A DNA stretch of 64,000 nucleotides from Enoplolaimus lenunculus (lineage: Eukaryota > Nematoda > Enoplea > Enoplida > Thoracostomopsidae): positions 62,001-126,000 of the forward strand of contig JASANG010001871.1 of assembly GCA_030248215.1 (NCBI GenBank). Direction: 5' to 3'. The stretch's first letter is position 1. Each line of letters starts with the position of its first letter. A model generated the notes under the pieces. The model saw nothing but the letters and a program-made list of their open reading frames with translations, had not been told where the DNA came from and did not search any database. Below are positions 22,136 to 32,730 of this stretch, one piece after another. A program made the translations under genes and the position numbers.

Positions 22136-23774
22136 AGTAGGCATAAACGAAAACTATTACTATTGAGCAGCATTTTTGGATGTCGGCTTTTTGTATCCTG
22201 TGTTTCAGAATCTAAATCGCAGTTTGGTTCATTTGCATACGAATTCGCAGACAACAATATAAATATGAGAGTGAAGATGACAGCGAATCGCATGACTGTA
22301 GTTACGAAGGTACTATAATTATATTAATGTTTATATTCTAAACGCTCAAAATAAATTGTTTTGTATTTAAAAGATAACGTCGTTAATTCAAATATATATT
22401 GTCTTACCTTTTAAACTAGCGGCATATATCTTAATTCTTGATTTGGAAATGTGAAATTGTTCAGAAATATGAGTGTTAAACTTTCATCAACAGTTTAAAG
22501 CTTAAAATTCACCATTGTTTACGACACATTGAAAATATATCAAATAGTCTTGCTGATTTTTTAAAAGATAAATAAGTTTCAGAAACGAAATTAGGAGTTG
22601 AAGCTTAAACCAAAAGCTGCAATTTTGACAACCTAAAATTAAAAACGTCCAATGACGTCAGTTTCGGGTGAGATTGAACGTAAACCCTCCTTACGCCTTT
22701 TACTTTCGATTCCTTATATATTAGGTACACTCTATTGGTCACCTATAGGCTAACATAAGATTTAGACTTTGTTTAAATTTTGGGCCCATATAAAGATCGG
22801 GGGCGGAACGTTTTCCTACGAGACTGAAAATCGAGTAAGTTTAAGATTTAGACTGTTTTTTGACTAGGCTTAATCTTTGGTGTAAGCTTATTTCTACGCT
22901 AAGGCTTAGGCTTAGGTTGCCCTTTGGTCAACCTTAAGCTCACATAAGATTTGAAATTTGCTTAAATTAAGGGTTCATGTAAAGATGGGGTCGGAACGTT
23001 TTCCTATGGAACTGAAAATAGGGTTAGCTTAAGATTTAAACTATTTGTTGATCAGGTTTAAGTATAGGTGTAAGCTTATTCGTACGCTTAGGCTTTAGGC
23101 ATAGGTTCCTGTTTGGTCAACTATAAGCTCACATAAGATTTAAAATTTGTTTAAATTTAGAGCCCATGTAAAGATCGGGGCGGAACGTTTTTTCTACGGG
23201 ACTGAAATTAGAGTACGCATAAGATTCAGACTATTTATTGATTAGGCGCAAGCTTAGGTGTAACCACGCTTAGGCTTAGCATTAAGACTATGCATATACA
23301 ACTGTTACGGCCCTGTTCTATACATTGGCCAAATTTTGAAACTATAATTGTGCATTGCATCAAAACCCTTGTCAAATTTAATAATTAGCAAAAGTTAAAT
23401 CTATACACTGCAACTGTTGTATTCGCTGTAAACTAGCGGCCAAAGTTAAGTAGATCGGTCTGCTTACGTAATATTCAAAGCCAATTTGTCTTTATTAAAC
23501 CTAAATATATAATACATTAATGTATCAGTGACTGTTTTGCGGTTTAAAAAATACTAAACTTTTGACAAACATAATTGTTGCAACATGTTTGCCTAAAAAT
23601 TGTTTTTTGTCAAATTTTTTCGATATGCCTGCCATTGCAGGTGCTGAAGTAAATCACGTGAAACTTTAAATATTATTTAATTTCTCTTGGCCTTTTTTAC
23701 AGTCTGACAAAGGATGTGCACGAAGTTTTGAGAATTATTCATGGAATGGAAACAAAATTTTTGCCTTCACTTAG
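22136..23774 (+). CDS. Unrecognised gene R1 (last two exons), paralogue of R2
   Basis: I do not recognise this family. Exon 22136-22309 (58 codons) follows the acceptor CCCTCAG and ends at donor GTACTA in phase 0. It reads RHKRKLLLLSSIFGCRLF, then FGSFAYEFADNN and MTANRMTVVTK. Exon 23703-23774 follows a clear acceptor (ccttttttacag), reads SDKGCARSFENYSWNG, then NKIFAFT and TAG. The first of these exons aligns codon for codon with R2 at 35.7 kb over its first 38 codons (LL...IF, FG..AYEFA), and that conserved frame is the main evidence that it is real. The second exon has no R2 partner that I could find. Upstream exons and a start codon were not found. The intron holds the 189-bp tandem of element C. 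Confidence 0.6.
22733..23335 (-). repeat. Element C body amplified as a 189-bp tandem, three units
   Basis: Units start near 22782, 22971 and 23160. Each has CCCATGTAAAGATCGGGGCG-GAACGTTTT, a GCTTAGGCTTAGG core and CTCACATAAGATTT.AAATTTG. The third unit ends with the normal C end GGCCCTGTTCTATACATTGG. It lies in the R1 intron. Confidence 0.8.
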
Positions 23775-23833
23775 AGGTCAGTTTTACATTACAGGTACCG
23801 GCTGAATGTATTTGCATTTTATCTGCCTGCTAA

Positions 23834-23972
23834 ATGTACAGAACAGGGCTGCAACAGTAGTATATGCATATTCCTAAGTCTAGGCACTGAGCAAAAAATA
23901 GCCTAAAGCTAAAGCTTATTGCGGCACCCAGAGAAAAACAGTTCCGCCCTTAACCTTTACATGGGCTCAGCT
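23834..23972 (+). mobile_element. Element C, diverged copy
   Basis: CAGAACAGGGCTGCAACAGT, CATATTCCTAAGTCTAGGC and CCTTTACATGGGCTC keep the C order with few hexamers. It lies just downstream of the R1 stop. Confidence 0.6.
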
Positions 23973-24579
23973 GCCTATTCTACTGGCTGTGTTTTTGAAA
24001 CCTAACCTTACCTAAGTATTTACTAAGTATTAGTGTCTCAAAGATTTCGTTTTTAAAAGCGTTCTTAAGTTAAACTAAGAATTGCTTAAGGCTGTAAAAG
24101 TGTATATTTTGCCAGTTTATGATTGAGAGCTCAAGAAGACTATCACTAGTGTTATGAAGATTACAGACCTAATATAGCTCAATGATATGAAGTAAAATTA
24201 TGCGTTCATTCATGTCGCACTGAACAAAAACTGGTATTCATTTGTTTTTAGGCAAAGTAATACTTAAGCAAAATTAAAGTACACAGTTAAGCAGGGGGCC
24301 ACGGTTCCCCATTGCCCCCCTCGTGGGAACGCCGTCGATTCTACACCTCCCGAAATCGTTTGCAAAGCTATACACGTTTCAGTGTATATGCAACTTACCA
24401 GGATGTGACTAATAAAATCTAAGCATTTACAGCACTGTAAACCCGTGTAAAACTCAAACCTTACGGTAATATCATTTAGTAGAAGAAATTGAAACAACCT
24501 TCTCGCTTGAAATATTTCGTTGATTGTTTTATTACAGTTTTAAGAACTATTGCTTGTATAGAAATTGTAATCTACTTTC

Positions 24580-24725
24580 GGCCCATGAAATATATCTGTT
24601 TTTTGCTTAGGCTTAGGCTTAGGTATAACCTCATTCTTACGCTTAGACTAAATCTTAGATTTAGACTTTAGGCTTAACAATATGCTTATACTTGTCTTGC
24701 GACTATGTTCTATACATTGGTCTAT
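24580..24725 (-). mobile_element. Element C copy, left arm shortened
   Basis: CGGCCCATGAAATATATCTG is followed by GCTTAGGCTTAGGCTTAGG, AATATGCTTATACTTG and TGTTCTATACATTGGTC. The GAACGTTTT arm is missing. Confidence 0.65.
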
Positions 24726-24789
24726 TTTTCTAAACGTAGCCGCGAAAAAAATAGATTTCATTGGATTTATGGCACCAAACGCTCACTAA

Positions 24790-25044
24790 AAATATATTTA
24801 GAAAAAGTACAACTGTTGCCGAATTAAATGTCGGTTTTACTTAGTATGGTGCTTGGCAAAATTTTTACTTACTTTTAAGGAAACACAAAATTTTTAGCTT
24901 TACATTTACTTATTAATCATGAAATGGCAGCAGTACTTTCACATATTTACAGTATTCAAGCAAAGATTTACTCAGTATTTAGTACACTTATACTTAAAAA
25001 AGTTAGTAAAATATAACTGTATTATGTAAAGTAGAGTGGTTTTA
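24790..25044 (+). mobile_element. Element I copy I1
   Basis: AACTGTTGCCGAATTAAATG, TCGGTTTTACTTAGTATGG and GTAAAGTAGAGTGGTTTTA occur in the same order at 51.1 kb. The ends look inverted (AAGTAAAAC-type and GGTTTTAC). Confidence 0.55.
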
Positions 25045-25986
25045 AGAAGAGCCCACTTGAAAGAAGTATATATTTTTAATAAAGTGTTTGACTGATTTCT
25101 AGCTCGTTCGCACGCGAAGTTTCTTTCACTATTTAAGTATATTGCGTCTCTGCCCTATATTTTTGTATCCGCCTCAAACCGCCCCACCGCTTTGCATATC
25201 ACCGGTTATACCTGCATGACCGAAGATGTACCAGCATGTGTCGCAGTTATCCTGGCCACAAAAATCTATTTTTACTCATTTCACTGGAAGTAAAGTTGAG
25301 AGATATTAATAAACGCCGTTAGAAATCGATCACAGTATCATTTTGTTGCAAATTTTACTACACTTAACAGAGATTACGTGCCCACCTTCACAAATGCGAT
25401 GCGCAAGACAAAAATTAATTACAAAAAAATCTTATCAACAATAGCTATGCAAAAGAGGCCACATACAGGAAGTGGCCCCACACGAGGATCAGAAGCAAAT
25501 TTTGTATTAACGTTTTGTACTGAACGTTAGTTTGGCTTCTGGCTCCGCTCCGCTTGCGAGTTTTTTTTCATTTCCCTAATGTCAAAAACTTCTGAAGCCG
25601 CAACGGCTTAAATACAGTCATACTCGTTGTTGTAGCACACTGTTCAAAACTGCAATTAATGTTAAACTTTCTGTATTAAAAAATGTCAAAACTTTATTTA
25701 GTAAAAACGTCAGAAAAATCGGTTTCAAAAACAGCAACCAAAAAACACGTTGTGGTGAAACATCGTAAAGTTTGGAAGCGTTTTAAATCTGGTGTCAAAG
25801 TGGTATATAAATGCATGATGAGCTTTAAAAGAAACGTATCTCGAACAAAATCCTAAAATCATGGGAAACCATTGGGTATATTAACAGCGAACTGGTTTAA
25901 CCATCTCGTGTTCAGATTGCAACTAGAAACAGTAAAAATTTTACTAACACAAATTTAAGAAGGTACTAGAGGCGTACTGAACTCTG

Positions 25987-26164
25987 GGCCAATGTTACTT
26001 TAAGGGGCGTAACTGCAGGTTTAGCGTATTCCTAAGCCTAAGCCTAAGCGTTGCAAAAATGGATTTCTAAACCTAAGCCTAAGCAAAAAATATAATCTAG
26101 AATCTAAAACTACTCTTTTATAGACCCACCAGAAACCTGGACGCCCCTTAAAGTAACATGGGCC
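25987..26164 (+). mobile_element. Element C variant with its own arms, 8-bp target duplication
   Basis: The ends are GGCCAATGTTACTTTAAGGG and CCCTTAAAGTAACATGGGCC, longer and different from other C copies. The core CCTAAGCCTAAGCCTAAGCG is typical. GAACTCTG stands on both sides. Confidence 0.85.
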
Positions 26165-26369
26165 GAACTCTGTAACCTTCAATTTGTTCCTGCACAAACT
26201 CAGAGAAATACGACTCAATGCATATTTTTCATCATTAGGAAGTCAAGTTGAATTTTTTCAGAAGCAAATTAACAAACTCAAACAAAGTTTAAACTCAATT
26301 TAATTCAAATTTTATAGCTTTTAACAACCAACAACTGCAATTGCATTGAAAACATTGACTTGTTTTTAC

Positions 26370-26880
26370 TAAAGCCCCATTCACACGTGTAATATTTTGC
26401 AGCAAAATCTTGCACGTGCAACTTGCATGCACAAGTTTGGTCACAAAGCAGATTTGAAGTTCTTGTAGCTGCAAATTATTCATTAGAAATCATGTGATTG
26501 AATTTAATTCGCACGTGTGAACGCCGTCGCAAATCGCTCAAATTTCATGCAGTTACATTTTCATTGGCCAATCAGAAGACATGTTGTTGAGCGCCCTTTG
26601 AATTAAATCAGACTTATTGAATTTATTCAAGAAGTGTAAATTAATTCAAATATCTAACTTGTTTGATATTTCGTCGCCGACGGCGAAAGTAATGGGACTA
26701 GTTTTAAATTTTATAAGCATTAAATAAATATTGCATTGCGATGAAAACTTTCAAGTCAAGAAATTTCGAGTTTAGTCTTCCTTGCGCATGAAAGTTTCTT
26801 ACAACTGAAACTTGCAGCTGCAAGTTTTTTGAAAAATTCATTCGAAGAACTTACAGCTGCAAGTTATTCATTATTAATAT
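26370..26880 (+). mobile_element. Element G copy G2, interrupted
   Basis: The left part 26370-26600 starts AAAGCCCCATTCACACGTGT. The right part 26790-26880 has CTTGCAGCTGCAAG and TTACAGCTGCAAGTTATTC. About 200 bp of unrelated AT-rich DNA separates them. Confidence 0.55.
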
Positions 26881-26926
26881 ATGCGAAGAATGAATTCCTA
26901 GGTATGAATAATCCTGCAAGTCGAAT

Positions 26927-27240
26927 TCACGCGTAAATAAATCAGCTGGAGCGCTGCCCAAAGTACATATGTGAGGGCGTTCCACCTTTAATACAGAGAT
27001 AATTTCATACCACACGCGTAAATAAATCAGCTGAAACGCTGTCGAAATACTTATGTGGGGCGTTACAGCTTTCATATAAAAATACATAAAAACACTTTGG
27101 AACAAAGGCATTTTCAAGTCGAAAGAACTTTGTATCTTAACAAAAATCATACTTAACTAATTTGCATACCACACGCGTATATGAATCAGCTAGAACGTTG
27201 CCCAAAATACGTATGTGAGGCATTTCAGCTTTAATTATAT
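26927..27240 (+). repeat. Element F, three copies in direct order
   Basis: CACGCGTAAATAAATCAGCT, then ACGCTGCCCAAAxTACxTATG and GTGAGGCGTTxCAGCTTTAAT, occurs at about 26.93, 27.01 and 27.17 kb. Single reverse copies are near 1.9 and 41.3 kb. Confidence 0.75.
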
Positions 27241-28169
27241 GCCCAGATTCATTGCTGTATTCTCAGCTTTGCTGATACAGCCTGAACATTTTAAACATGT
27301 AACTTCAGGTAAGGGGACACAGGCCCGGGCCCGCACCGAAACCATTTGTGCGTTGGGGTACAATAAATTTATGGAAAGTTTCGTTTCTGATTAATATTCG
27401 CTGCATTTTTTGTTGCTATGCCATCTCTAAGGTTGTGAATAAGTACACACGCAGTGAGATTTCTCTGTTTCTCTTTGATGCAACATTTATTGCAGAAATA
27501 TGCAACGTAAAGTTGGGAACCTGACTTTTTATTAATTTCATTTTTCATATATCCATAAAACTACAAATTCTGCTTGCATATTTTTTTGCTAGACTCAACT
27601 CCGCATGTTTGTGTCCACCGTAGCTGGCACATGCACCTTTTTAGGCACTTATATGACAGCTCTGTAGTGTGTGCAGCTGCAGCAAACTTATCATCACGTG
27701 TTATCAAATGCTGACACTTAGTAATTTAATTCTTTTAATGTCATTTTTTCAAAACAAATCATTCATCACTATTTTTCGGCTTGCCGAAGCATTAGTATTT
27801 GATTTACAATTTTTTCGTTTTTTCCGCTTTTTTTTTGCAATTTTTTCGTTTTTTCCGTTTTTTTCAAAAAACCGGAATACGCAGTGTTTTCCGGTCGTTT
27901 TAGATTTTCCGGATAACCCGGTTTGTTATACTCTTTGACAGCAGCGATTAGCTTATTAATACAGTGCAAACTGTATAGTCCATCAATACACTTGTCGTCA
28001 TTGTTTTTAACATTGACAACACTTTTTTTAAGTACTCTGGTTGTGGCAAATATGCGAACTTTAACCAGCAGTGTCCGATGTATCTGTCCTTAAATTTCTG
28101 TTGGAATGAAACCCACTTGTTCGTAGTGTACGCTGAACGCAGGAAAACATACTGTCCACTGTTTGTGTG

Positions 28170-28618
28170 CTGTAGTGACCCAAATAAGAGGGGGAGACTG
28201 ATATTTATTTCAGTGGGTACCCCTTGTTATTCGGTTACAGACTGTTATTTATTTTTAACTCGCAGTCCGCCGCACTTCGTTAATGATATATATGTATGTA
28301 TGTATACATATATATCCAGTGTTGCCACTATCCGTTGAATTAAAGGTTTATTTGTCTTGTGTCAAAAGTTTGATCGATAATGCAAGGTTATATTTAGGAA
28401 TGTATTTTCACAACTTTAGTATGCTTCAAGTTTTGAACTGAATTTTATTTGGCCCTGGAATCATATATGCGCTACAATTAGGAATAATTGACATTTATGG
28501 ACCCTATGGTTTAAGGACTTTATCCGGTTACGGTCTCTTAGGGATACGAACTCCTATCGATTGGGACTGATAATGGGACCCCCTCTTATTACCCCCCTCT
28601 TATTTCGGGTCATTACAG
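28170..28618 (+). mobile_element. MITE-A copy A5 (full length)
   Basis: Ends are CTGTAGTGACCCAAATAAGA and TTTCGGGTCATTACAG. It carries a short TATATGTATG insertion-like run near 28290. Confidence 0.85.
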
Positions 28619-28694
28619 TACGTATCAGCAGGCGTTTCGTGGTCGAGATTGCCTTGAAAAAACTAATTTTTGTTCAAACTTGCCACTGTAGCGC

Positions 28695-28775
28695 CATTAC
28701 ACTATTCGAAAAGTTCATAGGGGCCAAAATATTTTCAGGGGAAGCTGAGCCCCCTGGCCCAATTGTCTACGGGCC
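28695..28775 (+). mobile_element. Element E fragment
   Basis: GGGCCAAAATATTTTCAGGG, GAGCCCCCTGGCCC and CTACGGGCCCG correspond to the right half of element E. Confidence 0.4.
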
Positions 28776-29167
28776 CGTATCCGGAATGTCTCATATAATT
28801 GTGCAATATTTTTGACTAACGAAGCTTAATCGATATAACAATGTGTCCAATCAGCAGTACGTTAATCTGATGTTAAACTCATTTAGTTTATAAAAAATTG
28901 ACAAATACGCCACAATCACATACAAGCAGTTTTATAGCAAGTTTAAAGATGTTCACGCGTCATAAATATTATACAGTGATCGTATTAATAATCAACGCTA
29001 TTAAACGTTGGAAAAGGTTTTTGTAATGACCAAGTGCATGAAAACCCTGATCTAAAAATTTCAGAAACAACAAAATTCATTAAAGCTTCGTAACTTCACG
29101 GCCAGTCTTTGTTCATTCATTTCAGCCAATATCAAATTTCTCCGGTTTATTATGAATTGATTGATTT

Positions 29168-32044
29168 TTAGTCTGCGACAAATTTATGCAACGCTGATCC
29201 TGCTTTAACTTGGCAATCGCAAGCAAACGGAGCGCTGATTGAGTACGGTTCATATTCACCAGATTTTGTCTTTTGGAGAACTTGATAGTTTCGAAGACGT
29301 TGCCTGCATTGGCCCCAACCTAAAATTAAAAATGGTTAAACGCGTAAATTTGGCTACCAAAATCGTTTTAAACAATTGGGGGCGCAGCGTAATATTGCAC
29401 TTGCCCTAGTTTTACGAAAAAAACAATTTCGAGTTTTTAAAGTTTTTTTATAAAAAAATGGTTTTAAAAATTAGCCAGAATTTGAGTTGTTGAGCATAAT
29501 ATTTAATTCGCCATGTTGAATAGCAGAAGTTTTATTTAAAACAATTTTCACCAGCTTTTAGTAGAGATCAAGAGTTTGCCAAGTTTAGTGAAAATTTTAG
29601 CGATTGGGCTTATGTTATAGGCGCTATCATACTAAGGCGGACGACCATTTCTACTTTGTGACGTGAACGGAAACGAGTATAAATGGAAACCCCGTTTACC
29701 TATTAGGATTCGGGTGTTCGCACAATATCTATTTTGCATATGCACGTATGTGCATTGTTACTTTGGCCCATGTAAAGATCAGGGGCGGAACGTTTTTCTG
29801 TGGGACTTGAAAAGAGTAAGCTTAAGATATAGACTAATTTTTTGCTTGGCTTAGGCTTAGGCTTGGGCTTAGGAATATGCTCAGAATACTGTTCCGCCCC
29901 TGTTCTTTACATTGACCGTTACTTTTAACCTGTGCAGATATTATATATTTGTTGAAGCTGCACAAGATCTGAACACATATTGTGATTGGACGAACTGTCA
30001 CCTAAAATACGTTTCTAAATTCAATGGGTCGGCCACATTTCAGCCAGTTATGCCCGATTACAAGTTCTGGCCGCAAAAGGGACGAAGCGAATCACAGAGT
30101 CTGGACAAATAGTTAATACGAGTTTTAACAATTGTTTTGCAAGAAATGTTACTTGTATTTAAGACTACACACGTGAACGGTTGTATATATTTAAACCAGT
30201 GTAAATGCACGACAGAAATTGGTTAATTAAAAGTTTAACCCTTCTCACATTGAGTTGCCTGTAGGCAAATCAGCGCAGTGTATATACGTTAAATAGAATA
30301 TATCGCACCGTGTTTAACAATTGCAACACGTATACATAGTACTAAATCACCACAAGACGTGAGAGCCCCCTCGGGCTTGAGCGGCAAGCTCCTATAGCTG
30401 AATGGTGATGGTATACGCCTCCCACTCCAGTCACTGGAGTTCGAATCCTAGCATAAAAGTAAGTCTCACGGAAAATAGAAAATATTCATGTGAGAAAGGG
30501 TAAAGCGAAAAATTTTCAGTTTACTATCTTTAATAAAGTTAAGCGTTTTACCTGACAAGCACTTGGTGTCAGTGTCGCACGTCATCAAATTGATATATTT
30601 TGGATACAAATTGTTGCGTAACACTCCCCATTTCCAACAGATTGTGCACAGATTTAAAAATTGTGAATTTGCATCCACTGAATCGCCACGTTGCTCGCAT
30701 TTTATCGTGTACATATGAGCAACTGAAATTAACTCTACGAGCTGGACAATTTTCCAACTGGTATACGTTTATGGAACCTTCGAAACGCATACCATATTAT
30801 GACTCCTTGAGTTTTAACCGTGTAAAAAACCAAACGTTTTTATTGTTCAAAAACACGTCATCATCCTTGCTTTTTTTCTCCCTCGAACTATGTTTTAACT
30901 TTTTAATTTTTTTAATTTTTTATTTCAATCGAATCTTTACATACCATACACCAGATATGTGAAATAGAACCTGGTCAGTATGATTTCTGTTGTATAAATA
31001 TGATAATTGCATAAAAACAGGTAAAAAGCATTTACCTTAAACTTTCGAATATGTAAAGAAACTATGAAACGCTTGTTACCATACGTTTAATTTCTGTTAT
31101 TGCTGAAAGCCGACTGTGTGAAGAGAAGTTTTTAATGATGAATGGAAATGAAAGTAAAATGTCTCAGTTTCAGAAACGTGCCACTATTTGGCCGGACTTG
31201 AAACACTCCACTTGGGGTTTAAAATTGAAAACGTCCGTTTGCGCCATTGTAATCAAACGCAAAGTTGCGCCCGGCTGTTCACAGTCTTTCCATAAAGTCA
31301 CTGTGAAAAATAGTAAGTCAAATGGACTGTCTACGAAATGGGCTGCACAAATTGAGTCAAAATTTGATTCCGCCAGAGTAAATTCGATTCACTGAGTCGC
31401 ACGTTTGACTCTTGCGGAGTCTAATTCGGTTCAGTGCGGTAGAGTCTATTTCGGAGAAAGTCAATTTGAATCGCCATTTGTTGCAATGTAGTACTCAGTG
31501 TCCTGAATTAACCGGCGTTTACTTTCACAAAATAAACTGTACACAATCAACGCTTTTATTTTGGATCCGGTAACAATGTGCAATCGGGTGCAGCTGCTAT
31601 TTTTAGTGCGTTTATAAGTTAAAATATTGCTTAAATGCAGTTAAACAGTCACCCTATTCTACATTTCCTCTAAAGCGCTTTCACCTACACATCCTTAGAC
31701 AACATTCTGACGGTGCCCATGTTTACGGCAACCCCGGATTTTAGTCAAGTGTTTCAACGATATTTTTCTACTTACTATCACCATCGCCTTCGGTCTCAAC
31801 TGCGTCAGAAAGTGGTAGATTAGGAGGCGGATCTGAGAGCATGCTTGCAAGACTTGTTTCACTAGCTTGGCGCGTTGCCCGATGCCGACTAAATAAATGA
31901 CCAAAATTTTGTTGGAATAAACCTTTGTAGTAACCTCCGCGCATTTTACGATCCAATCGAGTTTGAGCTCGTCTGACACACGGTTTAATGTCGACGGTTG
32001 GGATTTTAAGCTGCGACAGTAGCGGCTGTTTGTGTTGTTGAAGT
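29168..32044 (-). CDS. Noggin/Trunk-like cystine-knot secreted ligand, gene 2 (3 exons, 5' end not found)
   Basis: This is the paralogue of the knot gene at 13-17 kb, with identical intron positions and phases. Exons are 32044-31776, 30722-30552 and 29319-29168 (TAA). The pro-region starts LQQHKQPLLSQ and PTVDIKPCV, and is longer than in gene 1 (89 against 56 codons). The extra part holds Ser- and Pro-rich sequence and an acidic end (ETEGDGD). The mature part has eight cysteines: KCEQRG, LCTICWKW (two), NLMTC, CLSG, WGQC and FACDCQ (two). The middle exon is 171 bp in both genes. An hAT-like element (J2) sits 90 bp upstream of the first exon, in the intron. A tRNA-like element (L3), an element C copy and an unrelated plus-strand exon lie in the intron before the last exon. 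The signal-peptide exon was not found. Confidence 0.85.
29765..29917 (-). mobile_element. Element C copy (153 bp), perfect 8-bp duplication
   Basis: GGCCCATGTAAAGATCAGGG ... TGTTCTTTACATTGACC is flanked on both sides by GTTACTTT. The core holds GCTTAGGCTTAGGCTTGGGC. It ends 20 bp before the orphan exon at 29938. Confidence 0.88.
29938..30112 (+). CDS. Orphan terminal exon of an unrecognised plus-strand gene
   Basis: After the acceptor ttttaacctgtgcag the sequence stays open for 58 codons to TAG. It has a protein-like composition and two cysteines: AAQDLNTYCDWTNCHLKYV, then PVMPDYKFWPQKG. The exon lies inside an intron of the minus-strand knot gene 2. Its upstream exons were not found, and block 1 has no counterpart in the equivalent, much shorter intron. 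A copy of element C ends 20 bp upstream, so that the intron's 3' end is almost all element. It could be a real nested gene or a chance open frame. Confidence 0.4.
30237..30535 (+). mobile_element. Element L copy L3 (tRNA-like core)
   Basis: Arms AACCCTTCTCACAT and ATGTGAGAAAGGGT are inverted. The tRNA-like core is at about 30388-30458, with TAGCTGAATGGTGATGG and then GGAGTTCGAATCC. It lies in an intron of knot gene 2, 17 bp from an exon border. Confidence 0.65.
31299..31488 (+). mobile_element. MITE-B copy B3, diverged
   Basis: CACTGTGAAAAATAGTAAGT ... CGCCATTTGTTGCAATG is followed by TA. The body keeps the GAGTCAAA/TTTGACTC blocks. Confidence 0.75.
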
Positions 32045-32133
32045 CTGAAACAAATCATTTCGGTCACATTTTTCGTCAAGTTTACAGAATTAAGTGTAGC
32101 AACTGCCATTGTTCTCTGATCAATCATTGATAG

Positions 32134-32501
32134 CAGGGTACAACCGGAAGTCCGGCTCCGGTTCCAGCAGAAAATCGGCCTCCGGCTCCGGCTCCGATAT
32201 AATTTTTGCCGGAGGTTCCGGCAATTTCGGTAATATAATGTTGCATAATTTTCTAAAATTTACCTGTTTAGCGCGTTTCGATTGACTTTTGTCACAATTT
32301 TCATGAAAGAATTGCCGAAATTTAGCAGAAAATTAGCGTGAAACCAAACAACTTAACAACATTTTGCAGATATTGGCTAAAATTAACTAATTAACCATCA
32401 TTTTTACTACTTAATTTCGCCTCACCTCCGGCTCCGGTTCCTGCAAGTTTCCTTGACCTCCCGCTCCGGCTCCGGTATTTATCACCTCCGGTTGCACCCT
32501 G
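32134..32501 (+). mobile_element. Element J copy J2 (hAT-like, 368 bp, complete)
   Basis: CAGGGTACAACCGGAAGTCC ... ACCTCCGGTTGCACCCTG is flanked by ATTGATAG on both sides. CAGGG ends with 8-bp duplications are the hallmark of the hAT superfamily. There is no transposase frame, so it is non-autonomous. Confidence 0.88.
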
Positions 32502-32730
32502 ATTGATAGGCATTGTAACTTAAAAACCGCTAAGTAATTAGGTTATAAAAAGAACATTTTCCGCTTAATTTATTACTTCCTGAATTTTTTGATTAGCAAT
32601 AATACAACAGGTGGCTTGTTTGAGATATATGACTAACTGTTTGTTGGTGCTACACACAGCTGAGAAAAATTCAAATCAAGATTTTTGTGATTTTGCATTC
32701 CTTTAGGTGAACCATTGCTTTTGCTGCATG

